Shown: positions 16,637 through 25,785 of the stretch, piece after piece | How positions within the stretch are numbered: the first letter of the stretch is position 1 | Layout of the letters: every line of letters begins with the position of its first letter | Assembly: GCF_015223105.1 (NCBI RefSeq) | Contig: NZ_JADFTZ010000001.1 | Coordinates: 682,001-746,000 of the forward strand | From: Flavobacterium proteolyticum | GTDB taxonomy: Bacteria > Bacteroidota > Bacteroidia > Flavobacteriales > Flavobacteriaceae | Direction: 5' to 3' | DNA: 64,000 nucleotides | Notes under the pieces: generated by a model | Told to the model about the DNA's origin: nothing | The model's database searches: none | What the model saw: only the letters and a program-made list of their open reading frames with translations | Program-made: the position numbers and the translations under genes

Positions 16637-16664
16637 AAAAAGAGCCTTGGGGCTCTTTTTTTAT
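16637..16664. terminator. Bidirectional terminator after the cassette cluster
   Basis: AAAAAGAGCC pairs with GGCTCTTTTT around a TTGG loop, followed by T residues. It lies in the 27-base gap to the convergent AraC-type gene and serves both. Confidence 0.88.
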
Positions 16665-17533
16665 ACATTTGAATTAATAGACATCAAATATTTTTTTGGA
16701 GTTGTTCCAAATTTCTTTTTAAAAGCAGCAATAAAATGACTTCCTGTACTGTAACCGATTTTCAATCCCACTTCATTTACATTGTACGAACCACTATCTA
16801 ACAATTGACGCGCATAATCCATTTTGTAGTCAAATAGAAATCCGTAAACCGTATCACCATAAATTTGTTTGAAACCCATTTTTAGCTTTTTAAGACTCAA
16901 CCCTACTTGTTCTGACAAAACTTCTAAAGTAGGAGGTTCTGACATATTAGCAATGACAATTTCTTTTGCCTTTTTAATCTTTAAAACGTTTTCTTCATCA
17001 ATTAAAAATGGGCATTGTTCAGCGTTTGGATCTTCGGAACGATTAAAATACAAACTTAAAAGCTCATATCCCTTTCCTTTATAATATAAGTTTTTGATAA
17101 ACGAATTTAAATTATAATGGAATATTTGACTCAACACAATTGACATTGAAGGACTAATATCGTTTTCTTTATAATATTTTTTATCCTTATTTTCATCACT
17201 TAAAAAAGGAATGTTTTCTGCTTCCGAAGAAAATAATCCATGAAATTTTTTTATCGAAACAATTACCGAAATTATCCAAGTATTAGGAGCCAATTCTAAA
17301 TGAATAGGTAATTCTTTTTGAGGATTATAAAACAAAAGGGATTTCTCTTCTTTCAAATCCAAAGCATAATTACCTTGATTGAAAATAAATTTACCTTTCC
17401 CCTTTAAACCAAAATGAAACTGAATAAGTCCTTGATTTACAGGTTTTTCTATTTTAATTGTTTCGTTACTATCATTCTGAAAACGCAATAAAATAAATTC
17501 GTTTTCAATTTTTATTTCTTCTAATGAACCCAT
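16661..17533 (-). CDS. AraC/PchR-type transcriptional regulator
   Basis: The 290-residue protein has an N-terminal cupin-like sensing region and a C-terminal double helix-turn-helix (about 185-285): VLSEQVGLSLKKLKMGFKQIYG, then VGLKIGYSTGSHFIAAFKKKFGTTPKKYL. The layout, including the KKLKMGFKQIYG wording, resembles PchR-type regulators, which respond to siderophores or related ligands. It diverges from hemA, and a 21-bp-spaced direct repeat lies between the two. I infer control of haem synthesis; the ligand is unknown. It is also convergent with the secreted cassette cluster. Confidence 0.88.
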   Translation of the reverse strand: MGSLEEIKIENEFILLRFQNDSNETIKIEKPVNQGLIQFHFGLKGKGKFIFNQGNYALDLKEEKSLLFYNPQKELPIHLELAPNTWIISVIVSIKKFHGLFSSEAENIPFLSDENKDKKYYKENDISPSMSIVLSQIFHYNLNSFIKNLYYKGKGYELLSLYFNRSEDPNAEQCPFLIDEENVLKIKKAKEIVIANMSEPPTLEVLSEQVGLSLKKLKMGFKQIYGDTVYGFLFDYKMDYARQLLDSGSYNVNEVGLKIGYSTGSHFIAAFKKKFGTTPKKYLMSINSNV

Positions 17534-17673
17534 AGCGATATTTTTTCGTATATACTTTTGGTTAACAATGAAATATTATTTAGAATTATTCTATATAAAC
17601 TAATTGTTAGGCCTTGAATACATTACAAATTTAATGGAAATAATAGTAAAAAGATAATATTAGCCTAAAATAT

Positions 17674-17703
17674 CTTTAAGCGACACAAAAAGTACTTTTA
17701 GCG
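17674..17703 (+). promoter_or_regulatory. 21-bp-spaced direct repeat upstream of hemA, candidate AraC-type site
   Basis: CTTTAAGCG (17674-17682) and CTTTTAGCG (17695-17703) are direct repeats exactly 21 bases apart, with the second ending one base before the -33 TTG of the hemA promoter. That is the geometry of class II activation by AraC-family proteins, and the gene for such a protein diverges from here. Confidence 0.5.
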
Positions 17704-17735
17704 TTGTTTTTATAAAATTGGAAAATATAATTTTG
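17704..17735 (+). promoter_or_regulatory. hemA promoter
   Basis: TTG (17704-17706) is followed after 21 bases by TAATTTTG (17728-17735), an exact TAnnTTTG match, 27 bases before the preferred ATG. Confidence 0.55.
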
Positions 17736-17762
17736 TTAAACTTTTAGGAAAGAGTGAGTCAT

Positions 17763-19019
17763 ATGGAAAACAATACATTCGCAAAGCATCCAACTTTCTA
17801 TGCAGTAGGATTGAGTTATAAGAAAGCTGATGCTGAAATGAGAGGGAAATTTAGTTTGGATGAACAAGCCAAAACTAACTTATTACATCAAGCTAAAGCT
17901 GAAGGTATTGATAGTTTAATTGTAACCTCTACCTGTAACAGAACTGAAATCTATGGTTTTGCTCAACACCCTTTCCAATTAATCAAATTATTGTGCGAAA
18001 ACAGTCAAGGAACGGTTGAAGATTTTCAAAAAGTTGCTTTTGTATACAAAAATAGTGAAGCAATTTCACATATGTTTCGTGTGGGAACTGGATTAGACAG
18101 TCAAATTTTAGGTGATTTTGAAATCATCAGTCAATTAAAAAACGCATTTGTAAAGAGTAAAGAACTAGATTTAGCCAATGCTTTTTTAGAAAGACTTGTA
18201 AATGCAGTTATTCAAGCAAGTAAAAAAATTAAAAACGAAACCGAAATTTCTTCTGGTGCTACTTCAGTGTCTTTTGCTTCGGTTCAATACATTTTTAAAA
18301 ATGTAGAAGATATTGCTTCGAAAAATATTTTGCTTTTTGGAACAGGAAAAATCGGAAGAAATACTTGTGAAAACTTAGTAAAACATACAAAACACGAACA
18401 AATAACATTAATCAACCGAACAAAAGAAAAAGCTGAAAGATTAGCTCGAAAACTTGATGTTATTGTAAAAGACTACGCAGATTTACAAATAGAACTTCAA
18501 AAAGCAGATGTGGTAGTGGTAGCAACTGGAGCTCAAAATCCAACAGTTGATAAAGCCATCTTAAATTTGAAAAAACCTTTATTGATTTTAGATTTATCGA
18601 TTCCTAAAAATGTGAACGAAAATGTAAAAGATATTGAAGGTGTTACGCTTGTTCATATGGATGAGCTTTCGCAAATTACGGATGAAACTTTAGAAAACAG
18701 AAAAAAACACATTCCAGCAGCCGAAGCAATTATTGAAGAAATTAAAGACGAATTTATGGCTTGGACCAAACAACGTAAATTTGCACCAACCATACATGCT
18801 TTAAAAGCAAAACTGAATACAATTAAAGAGGGAGAATTAAACTTTCAACGTAAAAAATTAGCTAATTTTGACGAAGAACAAGCCGAATTAATTACGGCAA
18901 GAATCATTCAAAAAATCACGAATCATTTTGCTAATCATTTAAAAGATGATGAAACTATGGTGGATGAAAGTATTGAATGGATTGAGAAAATTTTCCAATT
19001 AGAAACAGTTTCAAAATAA
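17763..19019 (+). CDS. hemA: Glutamyl-tRNA reductase
   Basis: The protein (418 residues from the ATG) has the catalytic TSTCNRTEIYG motif (Cys58), the substrate region GLDSQILGDFEI, the NADPH-binding LLFGTGKIGRNTCENL and a C-terminal dimerisation helix region. It reduces glutamyl-tRNA to glutamate-1-semialdehyde, the first committed step of C5-pathway haem synthesis. An in-frame GTG lies three codons upstream at 17754; I prefer the ATG because its sequence starts in the usual way before FYAVGLSYKKAD. The stop overlaps the hemC start by one base. The gene leads a plus-strand run of haem and potassium genes and diverges from an AraC-type regulator. Confidence 0.96.
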   Translation: MENNTFAKHPTFYAVGLSYKKADAEMRGKFSLDEQAKTNLLHQAKAEGIDSLIVTSTCNRTEIYGFAQHPFQLIKLLCENSQGTVEDFQKVAFVYKNSEAISHMFRVGTGLDSQILGDFEIISQLKNAFVKSKELDLANAFLERLVNAVIQASKKIKNETEISSGATSVSFASVQYIFKNVEDIASKNILLFGTGKIGRNTCENLVKHTKHEQITLINRTKEKAERLARKLDVIVKDYADLQIELQKADVVVVATGAQNPTVDKAILNLKKPLLILDLSIPKNVNENVKDIEGVTLVHMDELSQITDETLENRKKHIPAAEAIIEEIKDEFMAWTKQRKFAPTIHALKAKLNTIKEGELNFQRKKLANFDEEQAELITARIIQKITNHFANHLKDDETMVDESIEWIEKIFQLETVSK

Positions 19020-19936
19020 TGAGCAAAATAATCCGAATAGGAACTCGTGATAGCGAATTAGCCCTTTGGCAAGCACACACCGTACAAAAAAAATTAAACG
19101 ATTTAGGTTATCAAACGGAGATTGTTGCCGTAAAATCACAAGGAGATATCATTCTTGATAAACCACTTTACGAATTAGGAATCACTGGAATTTTTACCAA
19201 AACCTTAGACATCGCCATGATAAACGGTCAGGTAGATATTGCGGTTCATTCTATGAAAGATGTACCAACTGCTTTACCTATAGGAATTGTTCAAGCTGCC
19301 GTTTTAGAACGTGCCAACACAGTTGACATTTTAGTTCATAAAGGCAATTTAGATTTTTTAAATTCGGAAGGAACTATCGCAACTGGAAGTTTACGCAGAC
19401 AAGCCCAATGGTTAAATAAATATCCAAATCATAACGTCGTAGATTTACGCGGAAATGTAAATACCCGCATGCAAAAACTACAAGATAGCGATTGGAACGG
19501 AGCTATTTTTGCAGCAGCAGGCTTAGAACGCATCAATTTAAAACCAGAAAATTATATCGATTTAAGTTGGATGGTTCCAGCACCAGCACAAGGCGCAATG
19601 GTTGTAGTCGCTATGGAAAACGATGATTTTTGTAAAGAAGCTTTAGCGAAATTAAACCATACTGAAACCGAAATTTGTACCCACATTGAACGTGAATTCT
19701 TAAAAACCCTTGAAGGTGGTTGTACAGCTCCAATTGGTGCTTTGGCAACATTTACTTCAGATAAAATTGATTTTGAAGGCGTTTTGTTCTCTTTAGACGG
19801 AAAAGAAAAACACACAATCAAAAAAAGTTGTACTTTTGATTCTTATAAAAACTTCGGAAAAAATTGTGCCGAAGAAATTTTAAACAACGGCGGAAGTGCT
19901 TTAATGGAAAGCATTCGTCGTGATTTAAAAAAGTAA
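19019..19936 (+). CDS. hemC: Hydroxymethylbilane synthase (porphobilinogen deaminase)
   Basis: The 305-residue protein has the expected start (IRIGTRDSELALWQA), the catalytic Asp81 in HSMKDVPT, Arg-rich substrate contacts (ATGSLRRQAQW, DLRGNVNTR) and Cys235 in LEGGCTAPIG, which anchors the dipyrromethane cofactor. It polymerises four porphobilinogens into hydroxymethylbilane. It is translationally coupled to hemA by a one-base overlap. Confidence 0.96.
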   Translation: MSKIIRIGTRDSELALWQAHTVQKKLNDLGYQTEIVAVKSQGDIILDKPLYELGITGIFTKTLDIAMINGQVDIAVHSMKDVPTALPIGIVQAAVLERANTVDILVHKGNLDFLNSEGTIATGSLRRQAQWLNKYPNHNVVDLRGNVNTRMQKLQDSDWNGAIFAAAGLERINLKPENYIDLSWMVPAPAQGAMVVVAMENDDFCKEALAKLNHTETEICTHIEREFLKTLEGGCTAPIGALATFTSDKIDFEGVLFSLDGKEKHTIKKSCTFDSYKNFGKNCAEEILNNGGSALMESIRRDLKK

Positions 19937-19948
19937 TTTTATTCCAAA

Positions 19949-21691
19949 ATGGAGAAAGAATCGTTACTCAATTATTTATATCGCTTTTTTGATATCATCG
20001 TACTACTTTTTATAGTCTTTGACTTTGGATATGATTTCGAAGAAAACTATAATTCGCCACACGTTATAGGATTAATATTTCTTTCAATAGGTCTATTAGC
20101 GTTTAATTCGTTTAAATTTTTTACTTATAAATACAAGAGTAATAAAAAAGTGGCTCTTGCTAACATGATATTATTAGCAGGCATTATGTTGACTTGTGTA
20201 ATAATTTCATTACTAAATTTAAACTTTTCATCAGATTACATTCTTCAAAAAGTAAAACCAATTTTAGAAGGAGGGCTTATCTTTTATTTTTTACTACGAC
20301 TTTTAGTTTTAGTACGTCATATTTATGATATTTACTTTAATCCAGCCATTGTATTTGTTGGAAGTTTTATGATTTTAGCCTTAACAGGTGCCTTTTTATT
20401 AATGCTACCGAGTGCTACAACAAACGGAATAACTTTTACCAATGCGCTTTTTACTTCTACAAGTGCTGTTTGTGTTACTGGATTAGCAGTTGTAGACACC
20501 TCAACCGCTTTTACGACCGTTGGGCAATCCATAATTTTAGTTTTAATTCAATTAGGCGGAATTGGAATATTAACCTTCACTTCTTTCTTTGCTTTCTTTT
20601 TTAGAGGAAGTTCATCTTTTAAAGAAGGATTGAATACTAAAGACTTTATTGCACATGAAGGGTTAAGAGATGTTTTTAGAGCAGCCCTTAACGTAGTAAT
20701 TTTTACCTTGGGAGTTGAAGCCGTAGGTGCTATTTTCATCTATTCCTCTATATTGGAAATTAATACTATAGAAAACAAATTTTTCTTCTCAATTTTCCAC
20801 TCTATCTCAGCTTTTTGTAACGCTGGCTTTTCAATTTTGTCTGCCGGATTATATGATGAGGCTATACGCTTTGACTATTTTCTTCAATGGATTATTATGA
20901 CTTTGATTGTTTTAGGAGGATTAGGACACAACATTGTTTTCAATTTCTATCAATACATAAAAAACTATGTCATTGAACTTTTCGAGAAAAAAATAGTACA
21001 TAAAAAAATTAGAGTAATTACTTTAAATACTAAAATTGTAATCTACACAACTATTATTTTACTTGTAGGCGGTTTTATATTTTTATACATTTCTGAATAC
21101 AACAACACATTACTAGAACATAAAACATTATTTGGCAAAATAACTGCGGCAAGTTTTAATTCAGTAACTCCAAGAACTGCAGGGTTTAATGCTGTTGACT
21201 TTTCTCAAATGAATGTTCCTTCTCTTTTACTAATCATCTTTTTAATGTGGATTGGTGGTTCGCCAGCTTCTACTGCAGGTGGTATTAAAACCAGCACCTT
21301 CGCATTAGCAACTTTAAATATATTTGCTGTAGCAAGAGGAAAAAGCAGAATTGAATTTTTTGGCAGAAGAATTTCATCTGAATCTACTTCTCGTGCATTT
21401 GCTATTTTGTGTATCTCGTTAATAACAATTGGGATATCAATTGTGGCAATGTTAATTTTTGAACCAAAAGGAACACCATTATTAACCGTTGCTTTTGAAT
21501 GCTTCTCAGCATATAGTACAGTAGGATTAAGTTTAAACTATACACCAACCGTTACAGAACCAAGTAAATATGTTTTAATTGCTTGTATGTTTATAGGTCG
21601 TATTGGAATGCTCAACTTAATGGTCGGTTTATTACGTAGATTGAATCATCAATTTTACGAATATCCAAAAGAAAATATATTAATCAACTAA
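19949..21691 (+). CDS. TrkH/KtrB-type potassium uptake channel subunit
   Basis: The 580-residue membrane protein shows four selectivity-loop-type segments: TSAVCVTGLAVV, SISAFCNAGFSIL, VTPRTAGFNAVDF and FSAYSTVGLSLN, each with the conserved glycine. About three extra hydrophobic segments precede the channel core (first 130 residues). The family moves K+ across the inner membrane and needs a nucleotide-binding RCK partner, which is the next gene. It starts 12 bases after hemC and lies between hemC and hemD, so potassium uptake appears co-transcribed with haem synthesis. Confidence 0.92.
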   Translation: MEKESLLNYLYRFFDIIVLLFIVFDFGYDFEENYNSPHVIGLIFLSIGLLAFNSFKFFTYKYKSNKKVALANMILLAGIMLTCVIISLLNLNFSSDYILQKVKPILEGGLIFYFLLRLLVLVRHIYDIYFNPAIVFVGSFMILALTGAFLLMLPSATTNGITFTNALFTSTSAVCVTGLAVVDTSTAFTTVGQSIILVLIQLGGIGILTFTSFFAFFFRGSSSFKEGLNTKDFIAHEGLRDVFRAALNVVIFTLGVEAVGAIFIYSSILEINTIENKFFFSIFHSISAFCNAGFSILSAGLYDEAIRFDYFLQWIIMTLIVLGGLGHNIVFNFYQYIKNYVIELFEKKIVHKKIRVITLNTKIVIYTTIILLVGGFIFLYISEYNNTLLEHKTLFGKITAASFNSVTPRTAGFNAVDFSQMNVPSLLLIIFLMWIGGSPASTAGGIKTSTFALATLNIFAVARGKSRIEFFGRRISSESTSRAFAILCISLITIGISIVAMLIFEPKGTPLLTVAFECFSAYSTVGLSLNYTPTVTEPSKYVLIACMFIGRIGMLNLMVGLLRRLNHQFYEYPKENILIN

Positions 21692-21701
21692 ACTTGTCCA
21701 A

Positions 21702-22409
21702 ATGAAAATTATCGTATTTGGTTTAGGAAACTTCGGAATGTCGCTTGCTATCAGTTTAACTGAAACAGGAAACGAAGTAATTGGTGTAGATAAAAACATC
21801 GAAAAAGTAAATTTAGTAAAAGATAAAATTTCGCATGCAATTGCATTAGATTCTACTAATGAATTGTCTTACGAAGCTTTACCTTTAAAAGATGCAGATA
21901 AAGTAGTGGTAGCCATAGGAGAAAATGAAGGTGCAGCTATTATTACAACAGCCATTATTAAAAAATTGAGTGATGTGAAAATCATCAGCCGAGCTCTGTC
22001 GCCTATACACGACACAGTTTTAGAAGCGATGGGAATTCACAGCATTATTCATCCAGAACAAGAATCGGCAGACCGATTAACGAAGCAAATCAACTTTAAA
22101 TCAACTTTAGAAAACTATCAATTGGATGATAATTTTACCATTTCTGAAGTAAAAGCTAAACCAGAATTCTTTGGAAAAACATTAGCTGAACTTGATTCTA
22201 TCGATAAATACCATTTAACATTAGTAACCATCATTCGAAAAAGAGAAAAGCGAAATCTTATCGGAAAAAAATCAGTTATAAAAGAAACGATTGGTAGACC
22301 CTCTCCAGAAACTGTAGTGTTAGAAGATGATATTTTAGTAGTTTATGGATACAATAAAGATATTGAAACCTATTGTTTAGGGCAAGAAGAACACCAAATT
22401 AGAAGCTAA
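21702..22409 (+). CDS. TrkA/KtrA-type RCK regulatory subunit
   Basis: The 235-residue cytoplasmic protein begins with a Rossmann strand IIVFGLGNFGMSLA and an acidic residue at the end of the second strand (VIGVDKNIEKV), as in RCK_N domains. A C-terminal RCK_C-like region follows (about 140-225, VKAKPEFFGKTLAEL). It gates the adjacent TrkH/KtrB channel in response to nucleotides. The gene is 10 bases after the channel gene and one base before hemD. Confidence 0.92.
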   Translation: MKIIVFGLGNFGMSLAISLTETGNEVIGVDKNIEKVNLVKDKISHAIALDSTNELSYEALPLKDADKVVVAIGENEGAAIITTAIIKKLSDVKIISRALSPIHDTVLEAMGIHSIIHPEQESADRLTKQINFKSTLENYQLDDNFTISEVKAKPEFFGKTLAELDSIDKYHLTLVTIIRKREKRNLIGKKSVIKETIGRPSPETVVLEDDILVVYGYNKDIETYCLGQEEHQIRS

Positions 22410-22410
22410 A

Positions 22411-23070
22411 ATGACCCGAATTCTCTCTACAAAAAAACTTTCAAAAGCATTAAAAAACAAACTTTCTGATGCTAAAATTGAACTTGTAGAAAAGAATTTC
22501 ATTCAAACTAAATCTATTGATTTTGAAACATCTCAACTTAATGAATACTTGGTTTTTACAAGTAAAGAAGCAGTAAAAAGTGTTTTAAAATCGGATGTAA
22601 AAAACGTTCATTCCATTTCATGTTTTTGTGTGGGAAGTAAAACCCGAAATTTTCTAGAAAAGAAAGGATTCATTGTTTTGGAAAGTGCCGATTATGCCGA
22701 AGAATTAATTCAAATCATCGAATCAAAATATAAAACTAATTCGTTTACTTTCTTTTGTGGAAATATCAGAAGAAATACGATTCCCGATTTTTTTCAGCAA
22801 AACAAAATCGTATATAACGAAATTGTCGTATATAAAACCAAGCTGAAACAACACCAAATTAAAGAACCGTTTGATGGTGTTTTGTTTTATAGTCCATCAG
22901 GAGTGAATAGTTTTTTAAAGAAGAATTCATTAGAAAACAAAACCTGTTTTTGCATTGGAACCACCACAGCAAAAGCATTAGAAAACAAAACAAACAGCAT
23001 AATAATTGCATCGCAACCCACCGTTGAAAATGTAATTACCGAAGTAATAAAATATTATAAACGCTTATAG
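22411..23070 (+). CDS. hemD: Uroporphyrinogen-III synthase
   Basis: The 219-residue protein is divergent, as the family always is. It has the typical two-domain alternation: LNEYLVFTSKEAVKSV in the first half and FDGVLFYSPSGVNSFLKKN followed by CFCIGTTTAKAL in the second. The TSxxAV and SPSGVxSF motifs are the most constant parts of HemD. It closes and inverts ring D of hydroxymethylbilane. Position between the hemC and hemE functions supports the call. Confidence 0.88.
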   Translation: MTRILSTKKLSKALKNKLSDAKIELVEKNFIQTKSIDFETSQLNEYLVFTSKEAVKSVLKSDVKNVHSISCFCVGSKTRNFLEKKGFIVLESADYAEELIQIIESKYKTNSFTFFCGNIRRNTIPDFFQQNKIVYNEIVVYKTKLKQHQIKEPFDGVLFYSPSGVNSFLKKNSLENKTCFCIGTTTAKALENKTNSIIIASQPTVENVITEVIKYYKRL

Positions 23071-23099
23071 CCAATTGCTTAAAGCATAAAGTATAAAAA

Positions 23100-24125
23100 A
23101 TGATTAAGAACGACTTATTTTTACGAGCATTAAAAGGAGAAACTGTTGAACGTCCACCAGTATGGATGATGCGTCAAGCCGGAAGATATTTACCAGAATT
23201 TAGAGCTTTACGCGATAAATATGATTTTTTCACCCGATGCGAAACTCCAGAATTAGCTGCTGAAATTACCGTACAACCTATTCGTATTGTAAAACCAGAT
23301 GCTGCGATTTTATTCTCAGATATTTTAGTAGTGCCGAGAGCAATGGGAATTCACGTTGAATTAAAAGACAATTTAGGTCCGATAATTCCAAATCCTATTC
23401 GTACAGCTGAACAAGTAAACCAAGTTTTTGTTCCAAATATTCACGAAACTTTAGGTTACGTGATGGATGCGGTAAAATTAACTAAAGAAATGTTGAACGA
23501 CGAAGTGCCATTAATTGGTTTCGCTGGTTCGCCATGGACGATTTTCTGTTATGCTGTAGAAGGAAAAGGTTCTAAAAGTTTTGATACAGCAAAAGGATTT
23601 TGCTTTTCAAATCCAGTTGCAGCTCACTTATTATTACAAAAAATCACTGATACTACGATTTTATACTTGAAAGAAAAAGTAAAAGCGGGCTGTAATGCAA
23701 TTCAAATTTTTGATTCTTGGGGCGGAATGCTTTCTCCGGTAGATTATCAAGAATTTTCATGGCAATACATCAACCAAATCGTAGAAGCATTAGCCGAAGA
23801 AACAGAAGTAATCGTATTTGGAAAAGGTTGTTGGTTTGCTTTAAACGAAATGTCAAAATCCAAAGCTTCAGCTTTAGGAGTGGATTGGACATGTTCGCCA
23901 AGAAACGCGCGTTATTTAACCGGTGGAAACATCACGTTACAAGGAAATTTCGACCCAAGTCGTTTATTATCTCCAATCCCAACCATCAAAAAAATGGTTC
24001 ACGAAATGATTGACGAATTCGGAAAAGACAAATACATTGTAAACTTAGGCCACGGTATTTTACCAAATATTCCTGTGGATCATGCGAAGGCGTTTGTTGA
24101 GGCGGTGAAGGAGTATAAGAAGTAG
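23100..24125 (+). CDS. hemE: Uroporphyrinogen decarboxylase
   Basis: The 341-residue protein carries the HemE signature [16 protein letters not shown] near residues 20-35, the second signature [19 protein letters not shown], and a C-terminal [20 protein letters not shown]. It removes four carboxyl groups from uroporphyrinogen III to give coproporphyrinogen III in the cytoplasm. It follows hemD by 29 bases. Confidence 0.96.
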   Translation: MIKNDLFLRALKGETVERPPVWMMRQAGRYLPEFRALRDKYDFFTRCETPELAAEITVQPIRIVKPDAAILFSDILVVPRAMGIHVELKDNLGPIIPNPIRTAEQVNQVFVPNIHETLGYVMDAVKLTKEMLNDEVPLIGFAGSPWTIFCYAVEGKGSKSFDTAKGFCFSNPVAAHLLLQKITDTTILYLKEKVKAGCNAIQIFDSWGGMLSPVDYQEFSWQYINQIVEALAEETEVIVFGKGCWFALNEMSKSKASALGVDWTCSPRNARYLTGGNITLQGNFDPSRLLSPIPTIKKMVHEMIDEFGKDKYIVNLGHGILPNIPVDHAKAFVEAVKEYKK

Positions 24126-24137
24126 TTTTTATAACTA

Positions 24138-24674
24138 ATGATAACAACCGATTCATTTCATATAATCACTTTACAAGCAGATGACGCAAAAAGTTTATCT
24201 GAAATGATGGTCTTGAATTTTGATAACTTTAAACGGTACTTTCCAATTACGTTGTCAAAAAATCAATCCTTTGCTGATAGTTTAAGTTATATTGAAGAAA
24301 AAAGAAAAGAAAACGATTCAAAATCTGAATTTACTTTTGGAATTAAAGATGTTTCAAATTCAAAAATTGCTGGTTTAATTATCATCAAAGAAATAAATTG
24401 GGATACCAAACAAGGTGAATTTGCTTATTGTATAAGTAAAGAATACGAAAACAAAGGTTGGATGTCAAAAGCTATTGTGCTAACCTCAAAATATGGATTT
24501 GAAGTTTTAGGATTCAATAAATTTCAAATTATTGCTCATAAAACAAATATTGGAAGTTGTAAAGTCGCAGAAAAATGTGGTTTCGATTGGAAAAGAACAC
24601 TTTTAAATGAATACACACCTCCAAATGAATCTCCATTGGATATGGAATTATATGAATTAGAACATGAAAAATAA
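24138..24674 (+). CDS. GNAT-family N-acetyltransferase (RimJ/RimL-like)
   Basis: The 178-residue protein fits the RimJ-type GNAT pattern: FTFGIKDVSNSKIAGLIIIKEINW, the acetyl-CoA-binding region around YENKGWMSKAIVL, and the distinctive IIAHKTNIGSCKVAEKCGF near residues 135-155. Such enzymes acetylate ribosomal protein N-termini or small amines; the substrate cannot be read from sequence. It lies inside the haem superoperon, 12 bases after hemE, and is probably a passenger. Confidence 0.88.
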   Translation: MITTDSFHIITLQADDAKSLSEMMVLNFDNFKRYFPITLSKNQSFADSLSYIEEKRKENDSKSEFTFGIKDVSNSKIAGLIIIKEINWDTKQGEFAYCISKEYENKGWMSKAIVLTSKYGFEVLGFNKFQIIAHKTNIGSCKVAEKCGFDWKRTLLNEYTPPNESPLDMELYELEHEK

Positions 24675-24680
24675 ATTAAA

Positions 24681-25784
24681 ATGAGAGCAATTTTAACTGT
24701 ATTTATTTTATTATTTTCAAACTTTATTAATGCGTGCCTTTGGGATAGAGACACTTATGCAATGGAAAAACAAAAGTTTCCAGATGCTTTTGAATTAATA
24801 ACTGGGAATTTTGACAGGCACTCCAATTCATATTACCAATGGCGTATAGCTAAAATTCAACCTCAAATTGATAAAGGAAATAAAGACCCTTTACTTTTTG
24901 ATGATTTAGCAGTGGCGTATTCAAAATTAGGCAATGATAAAAAAGCTATTGAGCTTATGAAGCTTAAGGAAAAATTTGCTCCAAATTTATATGAAACATT
25001 CGCTAATCTTGGTACTTTTTATATACATGATGGGCAATTTGAAGAAGGATTAATATATATTAATAAAGCTATAAAAATAAATCCTGAGGCGCACTTTGGA
25101 AGAGAAATATATCAAAAATACCTTGTTGAATTTATTCTATCAAATAAAAAAAAGGGGTCTGAATCTAACAATTTTTACACCTTTTTATTAGAAAAATACA
25201 AAACCAAAAATAATTCAACGAAAGATTTTCTCCCTGAAGATGAAATTAAAAAAGCCGTAAAAGGAATTTTAGGAATGATGCGTTTTGGTAATTATAACTC
25301 TCCTATTCTTTTGAATGCTCTTGGAGATGTTTTGCTTAATGAATCATATAGTGAACCTGGAGCTAAAAGGTTATCAGCTATGGCATATATGGCTTCTGAT
25401 TTATACAATGCCGGTTCAGTTTCTCTCAAAACCAAAGAAAACATTCAAATGTTTTTGAGCATGCAAGAAAGTGATAAAAACACTTACGAAGAATTGCTTA
25501 AAGAAGTTAAAAAAGGTATTCTAATTGGGAAAAGCAGATATGCTGAAATTGAAAAAAAAGAATCAAATTGGGTTATCCAAAACAAAGATTTAGATATTGA
25601 GTATGCACAAAATTTTTATGCAAAAACAGATTCTACAAATAAGAACAATGTTGCTCAAAATAATCAAAATAGAATTACTAAAAGCGGAGATAAAATATCT
25701 AACAAACTAATCATTGGATTAATCATTACATTAGCTATTGTTGGAATTTTTGTAATTGTAAAACTTCGAAAAAAACATATTTAA
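24681..25784 (+). CDS. TPR-repeat membrane protein of unknown function
   Basis: The 367-residue protein has an N-terminal hydrophobic signal (MRAILTVFILLFSNFINA), then tetratricopeptide-like helices around residues 70-160 (LAVAYSKLGNDKKAIELM; LGTFYIHDGQFEEGLIYI) and a C-terminal membrane helix (about 342-362) with a short basic tail. TPRs mediate protein contacts, and the topology suggests a periplasmic scaffold anchored at its C-terminus. It sits between the GNAT gene and hemF, two bases from the hemF start. Whether it helps haem synthesis or is a passenger is unknown. Confidence 0.82.
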   Translation: MRAILTVFILLFSNFINACLWDRDTYAMEKQKFPDAFELITGNFDRHSNSYYQWRIAKIQPQIDKGNKDPLLFDDLAVAYSKLGNDKKAIELMKLKEKFAPNLYETFANLGTFYIHDGQFEEGLIYINKAIKINPEAHFGREIYQKYLVEFILSNKKKGSESNNFYTFLLEKYKTKNNSTKDFLPEDEIKKAVKGILGMMRFGNYNSPILLNALGDVLLNESYSEPGAKRLSAMAYMASDLYNAGSVSLKTKENIQMFLSMQESDKNTYEELLKEVKKGILIGKSRYAEIEKKESNWVIQNKDLDIEYAQNFYAKTDSTNKNNVAQNNQNRITKSGDKISNKLIIGLIITLAIVGIFVIVKLRKKHI

Positions 25785-25785
25785 A

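Noticed and set aside
17754..17762. GTG start for hemA three codons upstream
   Set aside because: The ATG at 17763 gives the usual protein start and better distance from the promoter; the GTG cannot be strictly excluded.
23717..24013. Open frame of 98 codons overlapping hemE in another frame
   Set aside because: It lies wholly inside conserved hemE coding sequence and its Arg-rich composition is that of a frame shadow.
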